The notes below the pieces were generated by a model. The model was not told the origin of the DNA, ran no database searches, and saw only the letters and a list, made by a program, of their open reading frames with translations. Positions 38,152 to 50,309 of a stretch of 64,000 nt of DNA are shown one piece after another (position 1 is the first letter of the stretch; each line of letters begins with the position of its first letter). The translations under genes were made by a program, and so were the position numbers. Origin of the DNA: Corylus avellana (Eukaryota > Streptophyta > Magnoliopsida > Fagales > Betulaceae); NCBI RefSeq assembly GCF_901000735.1, contig NC_081550.1, positions 3,616,669 to 3,680,668 of the forward strand, read 5' to 3'.

Positions 38152-41115
38152 ATGCTACTTTACTTCTTGATCACTTGCTTCTCCTTCATCCTCTTTATAA
38201 CGCCTCTCAAACCGCTCCCACCATGGGCTAATGAGGTGAGATTGTTGTCCCTCTGGTTTTGGAAAGACTTATCATTCTTTTCCATACCCGAGTTGATAAA
38301 GAATTCCCTCTTAAGTAGCCGTCTTTCTCTAATTCCGTACAAAATGTCTTTGATAAAGAAGAGTCTGAGTCCCAAAGTAGACAACTTTGAGGAGACCGGA
38401 CAGATGTCGGTGTTGGACTTGCCTGAGTTGGCCTTGGAATGCATTCTTGAGAGGCTGCCTCCGGCTGCACTTTGTAGCACGGCTGGTGTTTGCAGCTCTT
38501 TGAGGGAGAGATGCAAGAGCGACCACCTTTGGGAGAAGCACATGAAACAGAAATGGGACACAATAATCGGCCCTGCTGCTTACAGAGAGTGGCAATGGTA
38601 TCTTGCTTCGAAAACAGATTCTAACTATGTAAAGCAAGGCAAGCAGAAGGGGCTGATGAGGCTTCTAGCTCTCAGTTGGCCTTTTTCATTGTTTAAGTCC
38701 AAGGTTGATGATACCAGCAGGCGGAGAAATTCTTTACCTGTCGATTCCATCATGGCTTGGTATCTTGCTCTTGAGACTGGCAAATTCTGGTTCCCTGCTC
38801 AGGTCTATAACCGCGAGGTATTGATTGTTGTTATATGTATCGGCTATGATAAAGCTTCTTTCAGCTTCAAGTTCATATTTTGGTCACCAGTTTTTTTAAC
38901 CAATTTCGGTTTTTTTTTTTTTTTTTGTAGAATGGCCATGTTGGGTTTATGTTGTCATGCTATGATGCTGAAGTTAGCTATGATTCGCGCACTGACACCT
39001 TCCAAGCCAGGTAATTGGACAAATAGCCTTCTTCGGACTTGATTTTGGGTAATTCTATTGTTTTTTCAATATGTATAACTCTGGGATAGTTTGATTAGGA
39101 GATGATAATATGTGGTTTTTTCTCATCTGGGTGGTTTGTTTTAACTTCAAAAGAGTTTGTCTATTGCAGGTATCCACCTCATGGAAGGAGACCAGTTGCT
39201 ATTGAGAATGGTGTGCCGTGGGAAAGGCTAAGAGCACCACCTGTTGATACTCCTCCACACGATCTTCACATCTCCGACTGTTTGAGTGAGTTACGCCCTG
39301 GCGATCACATTGAGATTCAGTGGAGAAGAAACAAAGAGTTCCCTTATGGTTTGTTCCTCACACAAATCTCCTTGCAGTGAACATTTATATGCTTACTTTT
39401 TCTGTCAATTTTATCTAGCTCAATATTGGGTGGCTACTTGTTTTGATTTTCTAGATTCTTTTTCTTTGTTTTATTATTTCTCTTGTTATATAATCTGGGT
39501 TGGTGGGAGATGGATAGAAGCAAAGAAGTCCTTGTAAGAAACTTCAAGGAAGATTGAATATAGTTTGGGGAAATACCAATTGACATGTCATGCTACTAGA
39601 AAGTAGTTAAACCTAATTCCTATAAAAAATACTTTTTCAAGCTTAATCCCGTTATTTTTCCAGAGGCTGGCGCCACGCCTGATGATCATACAAAATAAAT
39701 AATGAATATTATATTTTAAAATTATTCTTCCATCATTTATAAAATATATTCACTGCTTGATAAGAGGTTCCATATGTTGCAGGTTGGTGGTATGGTATCG
39801 TAGGTCACTTGGAATTGTGTGATGGAAATGAAAATTACTGCCGTTGTCATCATAGCGGTGAGTTGATCTCATCTTTCTTTTTTACTTGCATCTGTATTTC
39901 CCTTCTATTTATGAGTCTTTAGAGGAAAAAGGTGGAAGAGAGAGAGAAAGATGGGTAGGAGGGGGTAAAAATGTGTAAGATTTTGTTATTAGTCTTGCAA
40001 GAAGCCAATGACATCTCTAAAATGTGGATGGCATGAATGTGAAGTATACTTTCACAGACCACACCAGTTTAGGCAAGGTCCCTTTCTTGAATTCAATTTT
40101 TCAATATTTGGACCGCCATTTATGCTATTTGGTTGGTCCCCAAAACATATATCCCTGTCAGCATGTCATGGTTTCCACCAACACTATGATAACTTCTGTC
40201 TCAGTGGAATATTTGTGGCCAACCACACTGCAAGAATTCAAGGTTTCCTCTGTCTTTTGCCCTGTTAGAAATCTTTTCCTTGCTATGTGGGCTATATAAT
40301 GTCATTGTTAGCCGCCTTTTTTTTCATTTATGTTAATTGGCTACCAATAGGTGCTCTCTAATCAAGTTGCACCTCAAAAGTAACTTCCATCTACCACTCA
40401 TTTCACAAGAAATTTCTGTGTTTTTTTCCATGACCGCAACAAATCATCAGCAAGGAAATAATGATCAATAAAATATAAAATAGTAGCAAAATTGTTTCTG
40501 CTTGCAACTTGCCACTTGACAAAGTGGTATAGCTTTTTGTGTTAAAGCAAATCAGTCTACTTCAAGCAGGTGAAACCTCTTTTAGGGTTTACATACACTG
40601 TTTTTTTTTTTAAAAAAAAAAAAAAAAAAACCTTAAAAACATCTGCTCAAGGATGGTTTGGTTTACTGTTTTTTTAACGATTTGCTTATTTTGATTTACT
40701 GGGTATAAATTAGAATTTAACAGGGTCTAAGCTTTCCTTACAGCCAAGGGCATTTCAGCTTGGTGCTTCATGAATATCCATTACAAGAATATTTTATTGT
40801 AATAGTAAATTTAGAATAAATAGTGTATGGAAGGGAAGAAAAAAGCAAAAGAAACAATATCAGCAGTAAATGCCTTGCTGTTTACTGGATGCTAATTTAA
40901 GTTGTAACCTTCAATTTGTGCCAACAGACAATGTGGTGCTGGAGTTCAATCAGTACACCCCTGGTTCACAGTGGAGGCGTGCGACTGTCGACCGGAAAGA
41001 CCACAGGGAAGAGGGAAATGAGGCAGATGGGTTTTATGGAGGAATCAGAAAGCTTAAGAATGAAGTTGAGATTTCCACATGGAAGCGGCTTTGGCCGGCA
41101 GAAGTCTTGGAATAG
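38152..41115 (+). CDS. F-box protein, At2g26850/At2g32560-like family
   Basis: A predicted substrate adaptor of an SCF ubiquitin ligase; the target is unknown. Five exons, 38152-38817, 38931-39010, 39170-39348, 39783-39857 and 40928-41115, encode 395 aa, all with GT-AG introns. The N-terminus [15 protein letters not shown] is a hydrophobic anchor-like segment, conserved in this plant F-box subfamily. The F-box spans about residues 86-128 ([18 protein letters not shown], with the closing HLWE). The rest is the subfamily's C-terminal domain with [52 protein letters not shown] and a [11 protein letters not shown] end. An internal Met at residue 65 could give a form without the hydrophobic segment. 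The last intron is about 1.07 kb. Confidence 0.9.
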
Positions 41116-41493
41116 TACACCCTTTGTATTGAAAGGGTTATTACTGCATCCCCACGCATTGAACATAGAGGCCCATTCTTCTGTATCAAATGAATTAACT
41201 GAATTTTCACTTCGCAAAAGTGGATTTCAGAAATTGAAAACCAGCTTCTTATTCAGTTGCATGGATGTGGAGGCCATGCTCCCTTTGTTTTCCTTTTTAA
41301 GGTTTACATTTTTCTTCTGGGAGATTTCAGGGTGTTTCATGAAATGCCAATCCATGAAAATTGCCTCCTGTTTACGCCAAATTGATGTACAATATTTACC
41401 CCCATGATATATATTGTATTTTAATAGATAGTCCCTTCCTTTTTGGTTGGGATAACAACATAAGAATGATAGCTTTGAAATCTTATAGCATCA

Positions 41494-41528
<35 letters not shown>

Positions 41529-42591
41529 ATAAATCACCCAGAAATTAAGAAGCTTTTTATGCCTGGATTGCTGCAAAACCTCCTCAACCTGGAGTCAATT
41601 TTTTTGTTACAAGTTGTAAACAGATGAAGTAGCTAATAGAGTACGATGAAGATGAAAGAATACATGCTGAATGGTATTGAAAACGCCACCATTATGGCTT
41701 ATTGGCTTCCCCTATTGATGTCTTCGGATTTGTATACTCACTTGAAGGACTGACGAGGACCCCATTTTCTCAATGTGTCTAGAGCAGCTGCTTTCTCTCG
41801 AATCCCAACTTTTTGCCCTTATTTTTTTAGAGAAAAAGATCAGCCCCAACTTTCTGAGAATCACAAAATCAAAACCCCCAACTGTACATTGTTTGTGTCA
41901 TCATTAATGTTTCTCCTCTTGCTATGATCTACTCCCTAAGCAATCAATAGGATTTTTTTGGTAGGCCAATCCCAAAAGGACAAATTTCCAATAGATTGGG
42001 TTGTAATAATTATTTCAACTAAGTTTTTGAAAGTATCATGTGTTCCTTGAGAATTTGAGAAGCATTTTTTTTTTAATCCTATTAAAAAAGCATGTGAGAA
42101 ATACGTAGTATTAAAAAAAAAACATGTTTTTTACATATTAAGGAACACATGACACTTTTAAAGGCTGAGTTAGTAAAATTTTCCAACAACCTAATTTGCG
42201 AAAAACAACAAGAAAACCATGAGAATATACCGTTGATCTGTTCTTCGTTTGTGCGCACCCGTTTTGAAGCTTCAAAATCAGAGATACATACCTTACAGAC
42301 AAAGTTTCTACATAGATGAGTTTATCAGGTACCCACTTCTACATGACAAACTGACAAGAACATGTCAAAATAACCGAAACAGTTGAATGGAACTTGAACA
42401 CTAGTAATATCCAAGTGTCCGTAGACAGGTAGTGAGCCTGTCGGTAAAGATAAGTTAATTCCAAACTCTGTATTTTTTTTGGATGAATCAGTATCAATTT
42501 TTATAACATCAACTATACCTCTGTACAATTTTGCAATAAACCAGCAGAAACCAAGATTTTGAAACAGATTTCAAAATCTCAAAACAGACAA
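41116..42591. other. F-box 3' flank, no further gene
   Basis: It holds the probable 3' UTR, a CT microsatellite at about 41500-41524, and a foldback at about 42030-42165 with TCATGTGTTCCTT arms. No coding region was recognised. Confidence 0.5.
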
Positions 42592-42599
42592 CAACAAAG

Positions 42600-42996
42600 T
42601 AGGGCTGAGCGTCGGTCGGTAATGTCGGTTTCGGTAGAAAATTTTTATTTTCGCCTTTTGAACCGACAATGTCGGTAAAATCGGTTATTTCACCGACTTA
42701 TTCCGTCAAATTTTAATTTATTTCGCATTTCGAACCAAATGCGGTCGGTAAAGTCGGTGTTGGTCGGAAGTCGGTAAAGTCGGTGTCGGTTAAGTCGGTA
42801 TGTGGAAAAGTGGCAAATTTGTCGGTAAAGTCGGTCGAAAGTCGGTCGGTAAAGTCGGTTCGGTTAAAAAACCTCTTCCGCCTACCGAACCGAAAAATTC
42901 GGAATAAAAAAAATCATGCCGCCTATTGTCCGCCATTTAGTCGGTAACGGTCGGTGTCGGTCGAAAGTCGGTTAATCGGTAATTTGCTCAGCCCTA
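42600..42996. mobile_element. hAT-type MITE with GTCGGT repeats
   Basis: Termini TAGGGCTGAGC and GCTCAGCCCTA are perfect inverted repeats. An exact 8-base duplication, CAACAAAG, flanks it (42592-42599 and 42997-43004), the signature of the hAT superfamily. The 397-base interior is built of GTCGGT/ACCGAC words and has no coding capacity. Confidence 0.93.
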
Positions 42997-43445
42997 CAAC
43001 AAAGTACACCAAAACAAAGGACAAACTCATACTTCCAGCATAATGATGAAATATCATAAAAAGAGAATAGTAAAGCCCCTTCAATTTTCATGGTCTCTAG
43101 TCAGTGATTGCATATCAGACTTTTTCCTTTTGCAATGCTGAAAATAGCATGATCATAAGCAATACCTGATCATGCTTAGTTTGCAAAATAAGTTAAAGCA
43201 GAGTCGCCTAAGTTAACAGAGGAGCCTCAGATTTTTTCAGATGCCAAGAATTTTTGTTCATAAGAAAAACGTATTCTTAAAATCTGATGGAACCATTCAT
43301 GTACATTGATTCATTGGCTAGAGCATCAAACTACTTGTGCTACTATCAATGTAGAGACACAAACCTACAACCATGTGCCAGCAAACTATTTGTGCTGCTA
43401 TCAATGTATAGACACAAACAAACAACCATGAAAATGCATCACAAA

Positions 43446-43775
43446 TAGGGCGGGCTAACCTGTAAATCTAACACGAAATTAGCGAGTTAGGGTTAAAAGG
43501 TCTGACCCGTTTAATTAAATGGGTTAGACTAAAGTTGATTTAAATAATCTTATATCCACGCTTCGATATTACTTGAACCCGAAACTCGATATTTAGGATG
43601 GGCAATTTTTAACACAACCTATAAATCCGACATAAATCCAACACAAAATTAACTTATGAGGGTTGAGGAGCCTTACTTGTTTAATTAAATAAACTTGGTT
43701 ATAGTTAATCTATATAGTCTTATATCTATACTTTAACGAGACTTAATCCAACACGCGAGTACGAATTATCACCTC
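43446..43775. repeat. diverged tandem duplication, about 165 bases
   Basis: Two adjacent units share GGGC, TTTAATTAAAT and CTTATATC-A-GCTT-like words in the same order. Similar words occur at 36255-36430. The unit is an unclassified dispersed repeat. Confidence 0.45.
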
Positions 43776-44082
43776 CTAATCATGAACAAGCTAAACATGG
43801 CATGTAGGCTCTTTGCTAAATACCAAAAAAAAAAACATATATAACTTGTTAGGAGTGCCAATAAGATTACATATATATTTGCGTTTCCCAGCAAAACCAT
43901 TCAAAATCTACCACTGGCATATTGTAAAACACTCTATGGACAATATGCCCACTAATTAATTCCTACTGCAAACGCAACATACCATGAATTAGCTAGTAAT
44001 TTACCCAACCTACAACCTGACTACTTATTTTTAGTAACTCATAAAGAACCCTACTTGCATACCTTCCATGCCAGTCCATTGC

Positions 44083-44868
44083 TCAATTATGTGCTGTCGT
44101 CCTTCTCCTCTTGATGGGCTCAAACACCGGCAATCTTCTGGAAGAGATGACGAAGCAAAGGTTGCCGGTGACATTATGGCGGAACATCCAGATAGTTACA
44201 AAATCTTCATGCCTGCTCAGATGATGTTCGTGGGAAAACCTTTTCCACCCTCCAGTGAGAATGTAAATCTTGGACGCCCACTGCTTGAACACCATTGGGT
44301 ATGCCTTGCCTTCCAAGTCATACGTGGTGACAGGAATTCCCAGATTAATATTTTCATCCCCACCCAACAATGGCAGGAGAAAGTTTTCGACGTCCTGTTT
44401 GTTCATGGACAACCTGCTTTGATCATCCCTGATATCACTATCTGTCAGCTGCTTCTCGAAAGGCTTTGAGCATGCTCCAATGAGGCTAATAAGGCTCTGT
44501 ACCGGTGGGATTTCTGGAGGGTTATAGGGTTCAATGGGAAGGCTAGATTCTCGTGGCTTTGTTGCTGCCTTATGCTTTCTTTTCAGTGCCTCCAAAGTTG
44601 TAGCAGTTTGCTTGTCCAATATCATGTGCCTTATGGAATTGCAAAGCAATGCCGCTCTCCCTACCTCTCTCAGTTCTTCAGGGTAGTTTTTGTCAATGAA
44701 ATCATCGAACTTGCTTGCCTCTGAGCCTTTCCCCATCCTTTTTTTTTTTTCCTTGCAAAGAGAGAAAAACCTGGAATTTGGAATGATGTGAAGTTCTCTC
44801 CTAGGGTTTCTAAAAGGGAAGTTCCTTGTGGAACAAGAAATCACTCTGATGTTTGAGACGGCCGACAT
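44083..44868 (-). CDS. B3 domain-containing protein, DUF313 type
   Basis: A plant-specific predicted DNA-binding protein of the B3 superfamily (At1g05920/At2g33720-like), nuclear; target sites are unknown. A single exon gives 261 aa from the first ATG. The B3 domain is at about residues 137-243: FEKQLTDSDIRDDQSRLSM, the FLLPLL segment, AYPMVFKQWASKIYILTGGW and VTIWMFRHNVTGNLCFVI. It is followed by a basic tail, PIKRRR. A more natural N-terminus is the in-frame Met at residue 45 (codon at 44736-44734, MGKGSEASKF), because the preceding 44 residues look like translated leader. The gene converges with the F-box gene 3 kb away. Confidence 0.85.
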   Translation of the reverse strand: MSAVSNIRVISCSTRNFPFRNPRRELHIIPNSRFFSLCKEKKKRMGKGSEASKFDDFIDKNYPEELREVGRAALLCNSIRHMILDKQTATTLEALKRKHKAATKPRESSLPIEPYNPPEIPPVQSLISLIGACSKPFEKQLTDSDIRDDQSRLSMNKQDVENFLLPLLGGDENINLGIPVTTYDLEGKAYPMVFKQWASKIYILTGGWKRFSHEHHLSRHEDFVTIWMFRHNVTGNLCFVISSRRLPVFEPIKRRRTTAHN

Positions 44869-45698
44869 TAGAAAACATATGGCAGTAAGGCTGTCACCCT
44901 TAACAGAGTCCTGTATGGAATGACCGTTGACCCGCCACCTGTGCTCTTCTTTTTTAATATATATATATTTTCCTCCATTGTTTCTTTGTTATGACATGTA
45001 TCCTACTTAATAAAAATATATATTAAAAAAAAAATTATAAGGGTGGTCCGACCGCCTTAGGTTCAACCAACCCTTTTGGCCAATTTGGTGGTGGCCTAAT
45101 AAATTTTTATTTTTTATTTATATTTTATTTTAAACGAGATAGATGTCATTTATTGATTAGAAATGACGTGATAACACTGTTAAAAATTTAATGAAAGGTG
45201 GATCATATATGAAATGATATATTTGATAACAATTTTAACTTTGAGGAGTAAATTAATAACTTTTCAACCTCTGAAAACGATTTCATTAAATTCAATACCT
45301 CACTAACCATTAGAACATTTTTCCATTTTTTTAATTGAATAGGGAAATAAGGGTTACAATTGATGATATTTTCCATTCCCGATTCAGATGGAAGAGAGAA
45401 TGAGGGATTCTTTGAGAATATTTTCGAAATCGAGATGGAAACCGGCCCACTTAGTAATAACATGTGCACGGAAATTTGCACTATGAGACTTTTAAAGGAG
45501 GACAAGCCTAATCTAATACTATACTATTTGGCTAAAAAGGAAGCAAAAAAATTATGATGCTAAATATCTGGATGATCAAAGTATCCATTTGGTTTAGTAG
45601 CCTGAAAAAATAGTGATTTCAAAACATAGTTTATAAGTATATTTTTTAAAGATACAATTAAAAGTTTAGTAAATTTGTGGTTTACCTTTTAAAATTAT

Positions 45699-46230
45699 GG
45701 TTAATAACTTTTTTGGTACTTGGGTTTTAATGTTTTTATTTTCTCCATTAGGTTTTAAAACATGACAAATCTAGTACCTCGGATTTTGGAAAATGCCGAA
45801 TCACTACCTCCGTTAATTTTTTGTCCATCCCAATTAACTGCAGTCCACATCATCTGCTCTTATATTGCGACATGTGTTCTAAAAATAATAATAATATAAA
45901 ATAATAAACCTAAAAAAAAAAAAAAAAATTGAAAATTCTATGGGGATGGCCGAACCACCCCCAAAAGGGGTGGTTTGGCCACCCCCATAGATTTTTTTTT
46001 TTTTAAGGTTTATTATTTTATATTTTTATTATTTAATATTATTTTTAGGACACGTGTCGCGATATAAGAGCAGATGACGTGGACTACCGTTAATTGGGAT
46101 GGACAAAAATTAACGGAGGTGGTGATTCGGTCTTTTTCAAAATCTGATATATTAGATTTGTCATGTTTTAAAACTTATGAGTGAAAAAATAAAAACATTA
46201 AAACCCAAGTACCAAAAAAGTTATTAACCC
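45699..46230. mobile_element. Mutator-like long foldback with GC-rich apex
   Basis: Arms of about 230 bases begin GGTTAATAACTTTTTTGGTA on both strands. TTAAAATTAT (10 bases) flanks both sides (45689-45698 and 46231-46240). The apex, about 45941-45988, is a palindrome of GGCCGAACCACCCCC type between poly-A and poly-T. It is non-coding. Confidence 0.85.
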
Positions 46231-46992
46231 TTAAAATTATGCATTTTTTTTTTATTAAATACAGCCCTTGCCCATTGTGCGAAAATGTGAATTTTAGCCT
46301 AAATTTTAAGGAGTTGGGTAAAGTTGCGAAGGATCTTATGCTCAAGTCTTACCAAATAAAAAGAAATTTATGAATATAATTCCAATCTCTAAGTTCATAT
46401 GCTCGACAAATCAAATACAAAGAAATTATTGAGTTCTGAGGTCGCATGCATGTGCTAATTAATATGCTGGATATATGATCTCCTTAATCATAATATCCCA
46501 CAAGGTAGTTGAAAATACTTCCATAATTAAGCCCCCTTGAGGTTCCCTTTTAGCATTGTAATCTCCTCTAATTTCAAGACAAGTTTTCAAAGAATTCCTT
46601 AATCAAATTCAAAACAATCCCTTTTAGCTTTGTATTGTGAATTAAATTAACTGAATTACCAATTAATAGGCAGTGAGAATAGGGCAAAAAAAAAAAAAAA
46701 AAAAGCATTGTAATTTCCCATAAAAAGCCCACTTAATTGATACAAGTGCTACCATAAGAATAATAGGAAAAGCACAACATAAAATTTGTCCCATACAAAT
46801 ATTCAGACACTAATATTTTGAAAGGACAAAATTTTCCTCCGATCTAAATCAATTTGGTCTGTTAATCTGACAAGTATCTTTTGAGCATATGATAATCACA
46901 TGTTTTAAATACACCTATCATTATTAGGTTGAAAGAATTTTCTTCAACCTAATTTGAAAGAAATGAAACTCCTCGGCCCAATTGTGGCCTAT

Positions 46993-48084
46993 TCAATTCA
47001 CATACCTTGCCCCAAAACCCATGCACATAAGAAGCTTTGGTCTGTATTGAATCAAAGTCATCTTGGTCACTTTAGCCACCCTCATATCCCCATTGAATTG
47101 GGCTGACCCTGCAGGCTTGAAGCTAAATCTCCTCAGAAATCTTGCCTTCCAAGATGCTGTATTTTGATCCCTTACTTTGTTTTTATCAGTTAACTCCCTC
47201 ATTGATGCACTCTTGAAGAGAAATTTCCTTATTTTCTGTCTCTTGCTCTTGCTCTTACTTATACAATGCTCTGCACTTTCTCTAGCATTCTCTCCTGCTT
47301 CCAAACTGGGCTTGGTGGGCATTTCATGGTCTATTTTCACAAGCCTCAATTGTCTTGCAAATGACAACCCCTTGGGCTCCTCCAACTTCTTTGGGCTTTG
47401 ACCTACTTGAGCCAAGCTATTGGGCTCCCTTAGCTTAGGTGAGCTTGAGCCCACCGAGTCGTCGGACTGCTGTGGTCTGGTGGCCCGAAATGGTGAAAGC
47501 GACCGAGCCTGTCTACGATTGTCGCCTCGTGTTTTCCCTCTCTTTTCCTCCCTAACATTCTCCAAAGCCGCCATGAATGGATCGAAATCATCATTCCACA
47601 AGCTCCGGCGAGAAAACGAGAGCTTATTAATAACCGAACTCGGAGACCGAGGGGAAGACGCCGCCGAGCTTTGGTTGCTGCTCTTGTTGTTGACATTCCG
47701 AAGACGCGGTGGTAGTTTGAGAGGAGGTGCGAGTGGGAGGACTTTGCCATCACAAAAGAGCTCATCAGCAAATGCCATAGCAGTAGGAAGGGAATTCCCA
47801 CGCTGCACTTGTTGCTGCTGATGATCAAATGGGTTCTCAAAATTCTGGCCTGATTCAACACTGAAACGGCGACTAGTTTCAAATTCAAAATCATCACCAA
47901 AAGAGGAAGTGGCATCTTCATATGTTCTTGGTGATGGAGGCTCAGTTTCAAACCCAAATGAAGCACTTACCCCTCTGCAGGTAGGACTAGTTGGCACACT
48001 GTAGAAGTACATCTTGCTCTCTAGGCTGCATCTACTTGGGCTGGTGGGTTCACTCGCATAGGAAAAATCATTGGGGCTCTCCAT
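46993..48084 (-). CDS. DUF1645 family protein
   Basis: A plant-specific, largely disordered protein family with little biochemistry; a rice member has been linked to grain size (family knowledge). A single exon gives 363 aa starting MESPNDFSYASEPTSPSRC; a longer frame upstream has only a TTG. Visible family marks are the Ser/Pro-rich N-terminus, AFADELFCDGKVLPLAPPLKLPP (about residues 104-126), SLWNDDFDPFMAALENVREE, and a basic C-terminal region KRQKIRKFLFKSAS with WKARFLRRFSFKPAG. The reverse strand of this gene is open over long stretches because of its codon use, which is a shadow. TATA-like TATATAT lies near 48190, about 105 bases upstream. Confidence 0.88.
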   Translation of the reverse strand: MESPNDFSYASEPTSPSRCSLESKMYFYSVPTSPTCRGVSASFGFETEPPSPRTYEDATSSFGDDFEFETSRRFSVESGQNFENPFDHQQQQVQRGNSLPTAMAFADELFCDGKVLPLAPPLKLPPRLRNVNNKSSNQSSAASSPRSPSSVINKLSFSRRSLWNDDFDPFMAALENVREEKRGKTRGDNRRQARSLSPFRATRPQQSDDSVGSSSPKLREPNSLAQVGQSPKKLEEPKGLSFARQLRLVKIDHEMPTKPSLEAGENARESAEHCISKSKSKRQKIRKFLFKSASMRELTDKNKVRDQNTASWKARFLRRFSFKPAGSAQFNGDMRVAKVTKMTLIQYRPKLLMCMGFGARYVN

Positions 48085-49462
48085 TGATATACAAGAAAAT
48101 GGCAAAAAAAAAAAATGTTTATAATGGGTACCTTGGAAAAGGGTGTGAGTGCAGAGGTTTTTGCTCCTGAAGTAAAGGAAACCTTGTCATATATATCAAC
48201 AGCTGGTCTCCATCATCCAAGTTAATCTTCAAAACTCAAGCAGATTATAACACCCAAAAGAATAATCTTTGAAGATTTTTTTCTTTTTTTTATGTAACTT
48301 TAGGAGTTTATAAAATTATCCCTAATCTTAGTGCTTTTGCCATTCATCCAGGACCAAAAATATGTCCTTTTGTGTTCAAGTATTCATAGTTTATACCCCT
48401 CACTGTTCATTGTGCTTATCCTTGTAATCTTCTCAATCGATTATTCTATTTGTTTTGCCTTTTCAATAATATATAGGGTGCAAAACAACAAAGGGAATCA
48501 AACATCCAAGCCTTGATTTGTCCAAGATTTTCAGGTGAAATGATTGAGTCACGGGAGGTGGGATTGTGGTTGAACCATGAAATATTCAACAAATCCTGTA
48601 GAACAACCAGTCTGCAGCCTAAATATTGGCTCCTAGATTCCCTCACAGCAAGAGTAAAGAAAAATAAGAGGCAGAAAATCGAAATTGCTCCTTAAGTGTC
48701 TTACAATGTCAATGAATTTCAATGATAAATTATTTATCTCTACCAGAAATGGTATGCAAATGGATACAATGGAACCCAGAAAACTTTTGTAATTTAGTTG
48801 CGTTTTGCAGGCTACAATAACGTGTAGTTTTAAACTACAACACATATGCAGTTAACAATTCAAGGGTCAGATTTAACCAAACTCAAACCGCGTTTTTATT
48901 TTTATTTTTTGTAACTATTTGGTTCCCTAACCAAAAACAAGGACAACACCTAAAAATTTTCTCCACCCATTCTCGACCAACAACAAAGGACCAACCATCG
49001 AAAATCATAAGTAAACCCACAACAATTTGAACCCAAAATCGACAGCTTCAAATCCTATTCCAATACCCATTTTTAGCCAAACATAGCATCAACAACAGAA
49101 AATCACAAGAACAAACCCACAAAAATAATCAAATATCACCGATTACCTTTCTCATCAATAGGTTAACTTTCTGATTATTTTTTAAATTTCAATATTTATT
49201 TCCTTAATTAAGTGATATATTAGTATTCAAATTGTTATCATCGAGGGACGGTGGACAAGATCTATTTTATAATGGTTTTAACCTTTGAGAGTAAATTAAT
49301 AACTTTTGATTAGAAAAAAAAAAAAAAAAAAAATTTAATAACTTTTGAATCTTATGGAGCAATTTGATAAAAATCCATTCTTATGACCATCAGACCATTT
49401 TTTTTTTTAAATACTATATATATATATATATATTTCAATTGAGACAGTGTTCTACTAAACTA

Positions 49463-49496
<34 letters not shown>

Positions 49497-50309
49497 CAAT
49501 GTCCTTTCTAATGAAATAATTAAAAAAAAAAAAAAAAACTGAAAAAAATTGGGGTGTGCAATTTTATTTTATTTTCTTTAAAATCTTAAAGAAAAAAAAT
49601 TATTGTTTTTATTTTATTTTATTTTCTGAATTTATTGGAGTATTTTTGTTTTTTTTTCCTGTCCTTAGGGATGGTGTCAATTTTTTTTTAGTAATTTGGG
49701 GAGATATTATCCCAATTGAAAGTTTGAGAAAAATATTGTCAATTTGATAGTAGTTTAAAAGGAGTATGTGAATTTTTCTTTAAAAAATCATATTTAGAGA
49801 GAAAAAAAAACATATATTTTTCCCCCGAATGATTTCAAATAAGATTTAGAAATTTTATTCATTTATTTACATATTCATTCATGTAATTTGGAAAGGACAG
49901 AAATTTCCTTTAAATCAATCTGCAAGAAATATTTTCAAACCCATTTAAAATAGTGTCAAGCATGTGTAAACATTTAAAATACACCTTAAAGTTTTAAAGT
50001 CATTAATAGCAGTTTACTAATTTAGACTAACGTTTTAAATGTTTATAGACAGTTGACACTATTTTAAATGGATTGAAAGATATTTTCTCCCGAGTGGATT
50101 GAAAGAAAATTCTGTCATTGGAAAAAAGAAATACTATTTAACATATTTTATATTTATATTTCTTAGGCTTTTACAAGAGCAAGTTTTGAATAAAATAAAT
50201 AAATTTCAAAATATTACATGTTAACATATTATAACATCCTCACTCAAACTGACAACTCTGTTATGAACTCTCTCACTCTGTCTCTCTGAGTTTTTGGGTT
50301 TTTGATGGA
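48085..50309. promoter_or_regulatory. shared divergent upstream region, DUF1645 and MOC1
   Basis: A 2.2 kb interval between two outward-facing genes. The left part holds the DUF1645 promoter (TATA-like run near 48190). The middle has long poly-A runs and a TA run near 49420. A foldback MITE occupies about 49896-50116. The last 190 bases before MOC1 carry CT-rich leader-like sequence (CTCTCTCACTCTGTCTCTCT). No gene was found. Confidence 0.45.
49896..50116. mobile_element. foldback MITE upstream of MOC1
   Basis: The outer ends GACAGAAATTTCCTTTAAATC and (reverse complement) GACAGAATTTTCTTTCAATC pair. The inner words ATTTAAAATAGTGTCAA and TTGACACTATTTTAAAT are perfect inverted copies. Flanks ATTTGGAAAG and ATTGGAAAAA are similar but not identical. 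It ends about 190 bases before the MOC1 start codon. Confidence 0.7.

Noticed and set aside
40008..40299. Open frames within F-box intron 4.
   Set aside because: No conserved domain, and exons 4 and 5 join in phase without them.
47177..47966. Long open frames on both strands overlapping the DUF1645 gene.
   Set aside because: They are alternative-frame shadows of a Ser/Arg/Leu-rich coding exon; the DUF1645 frame has family motifs throughout.
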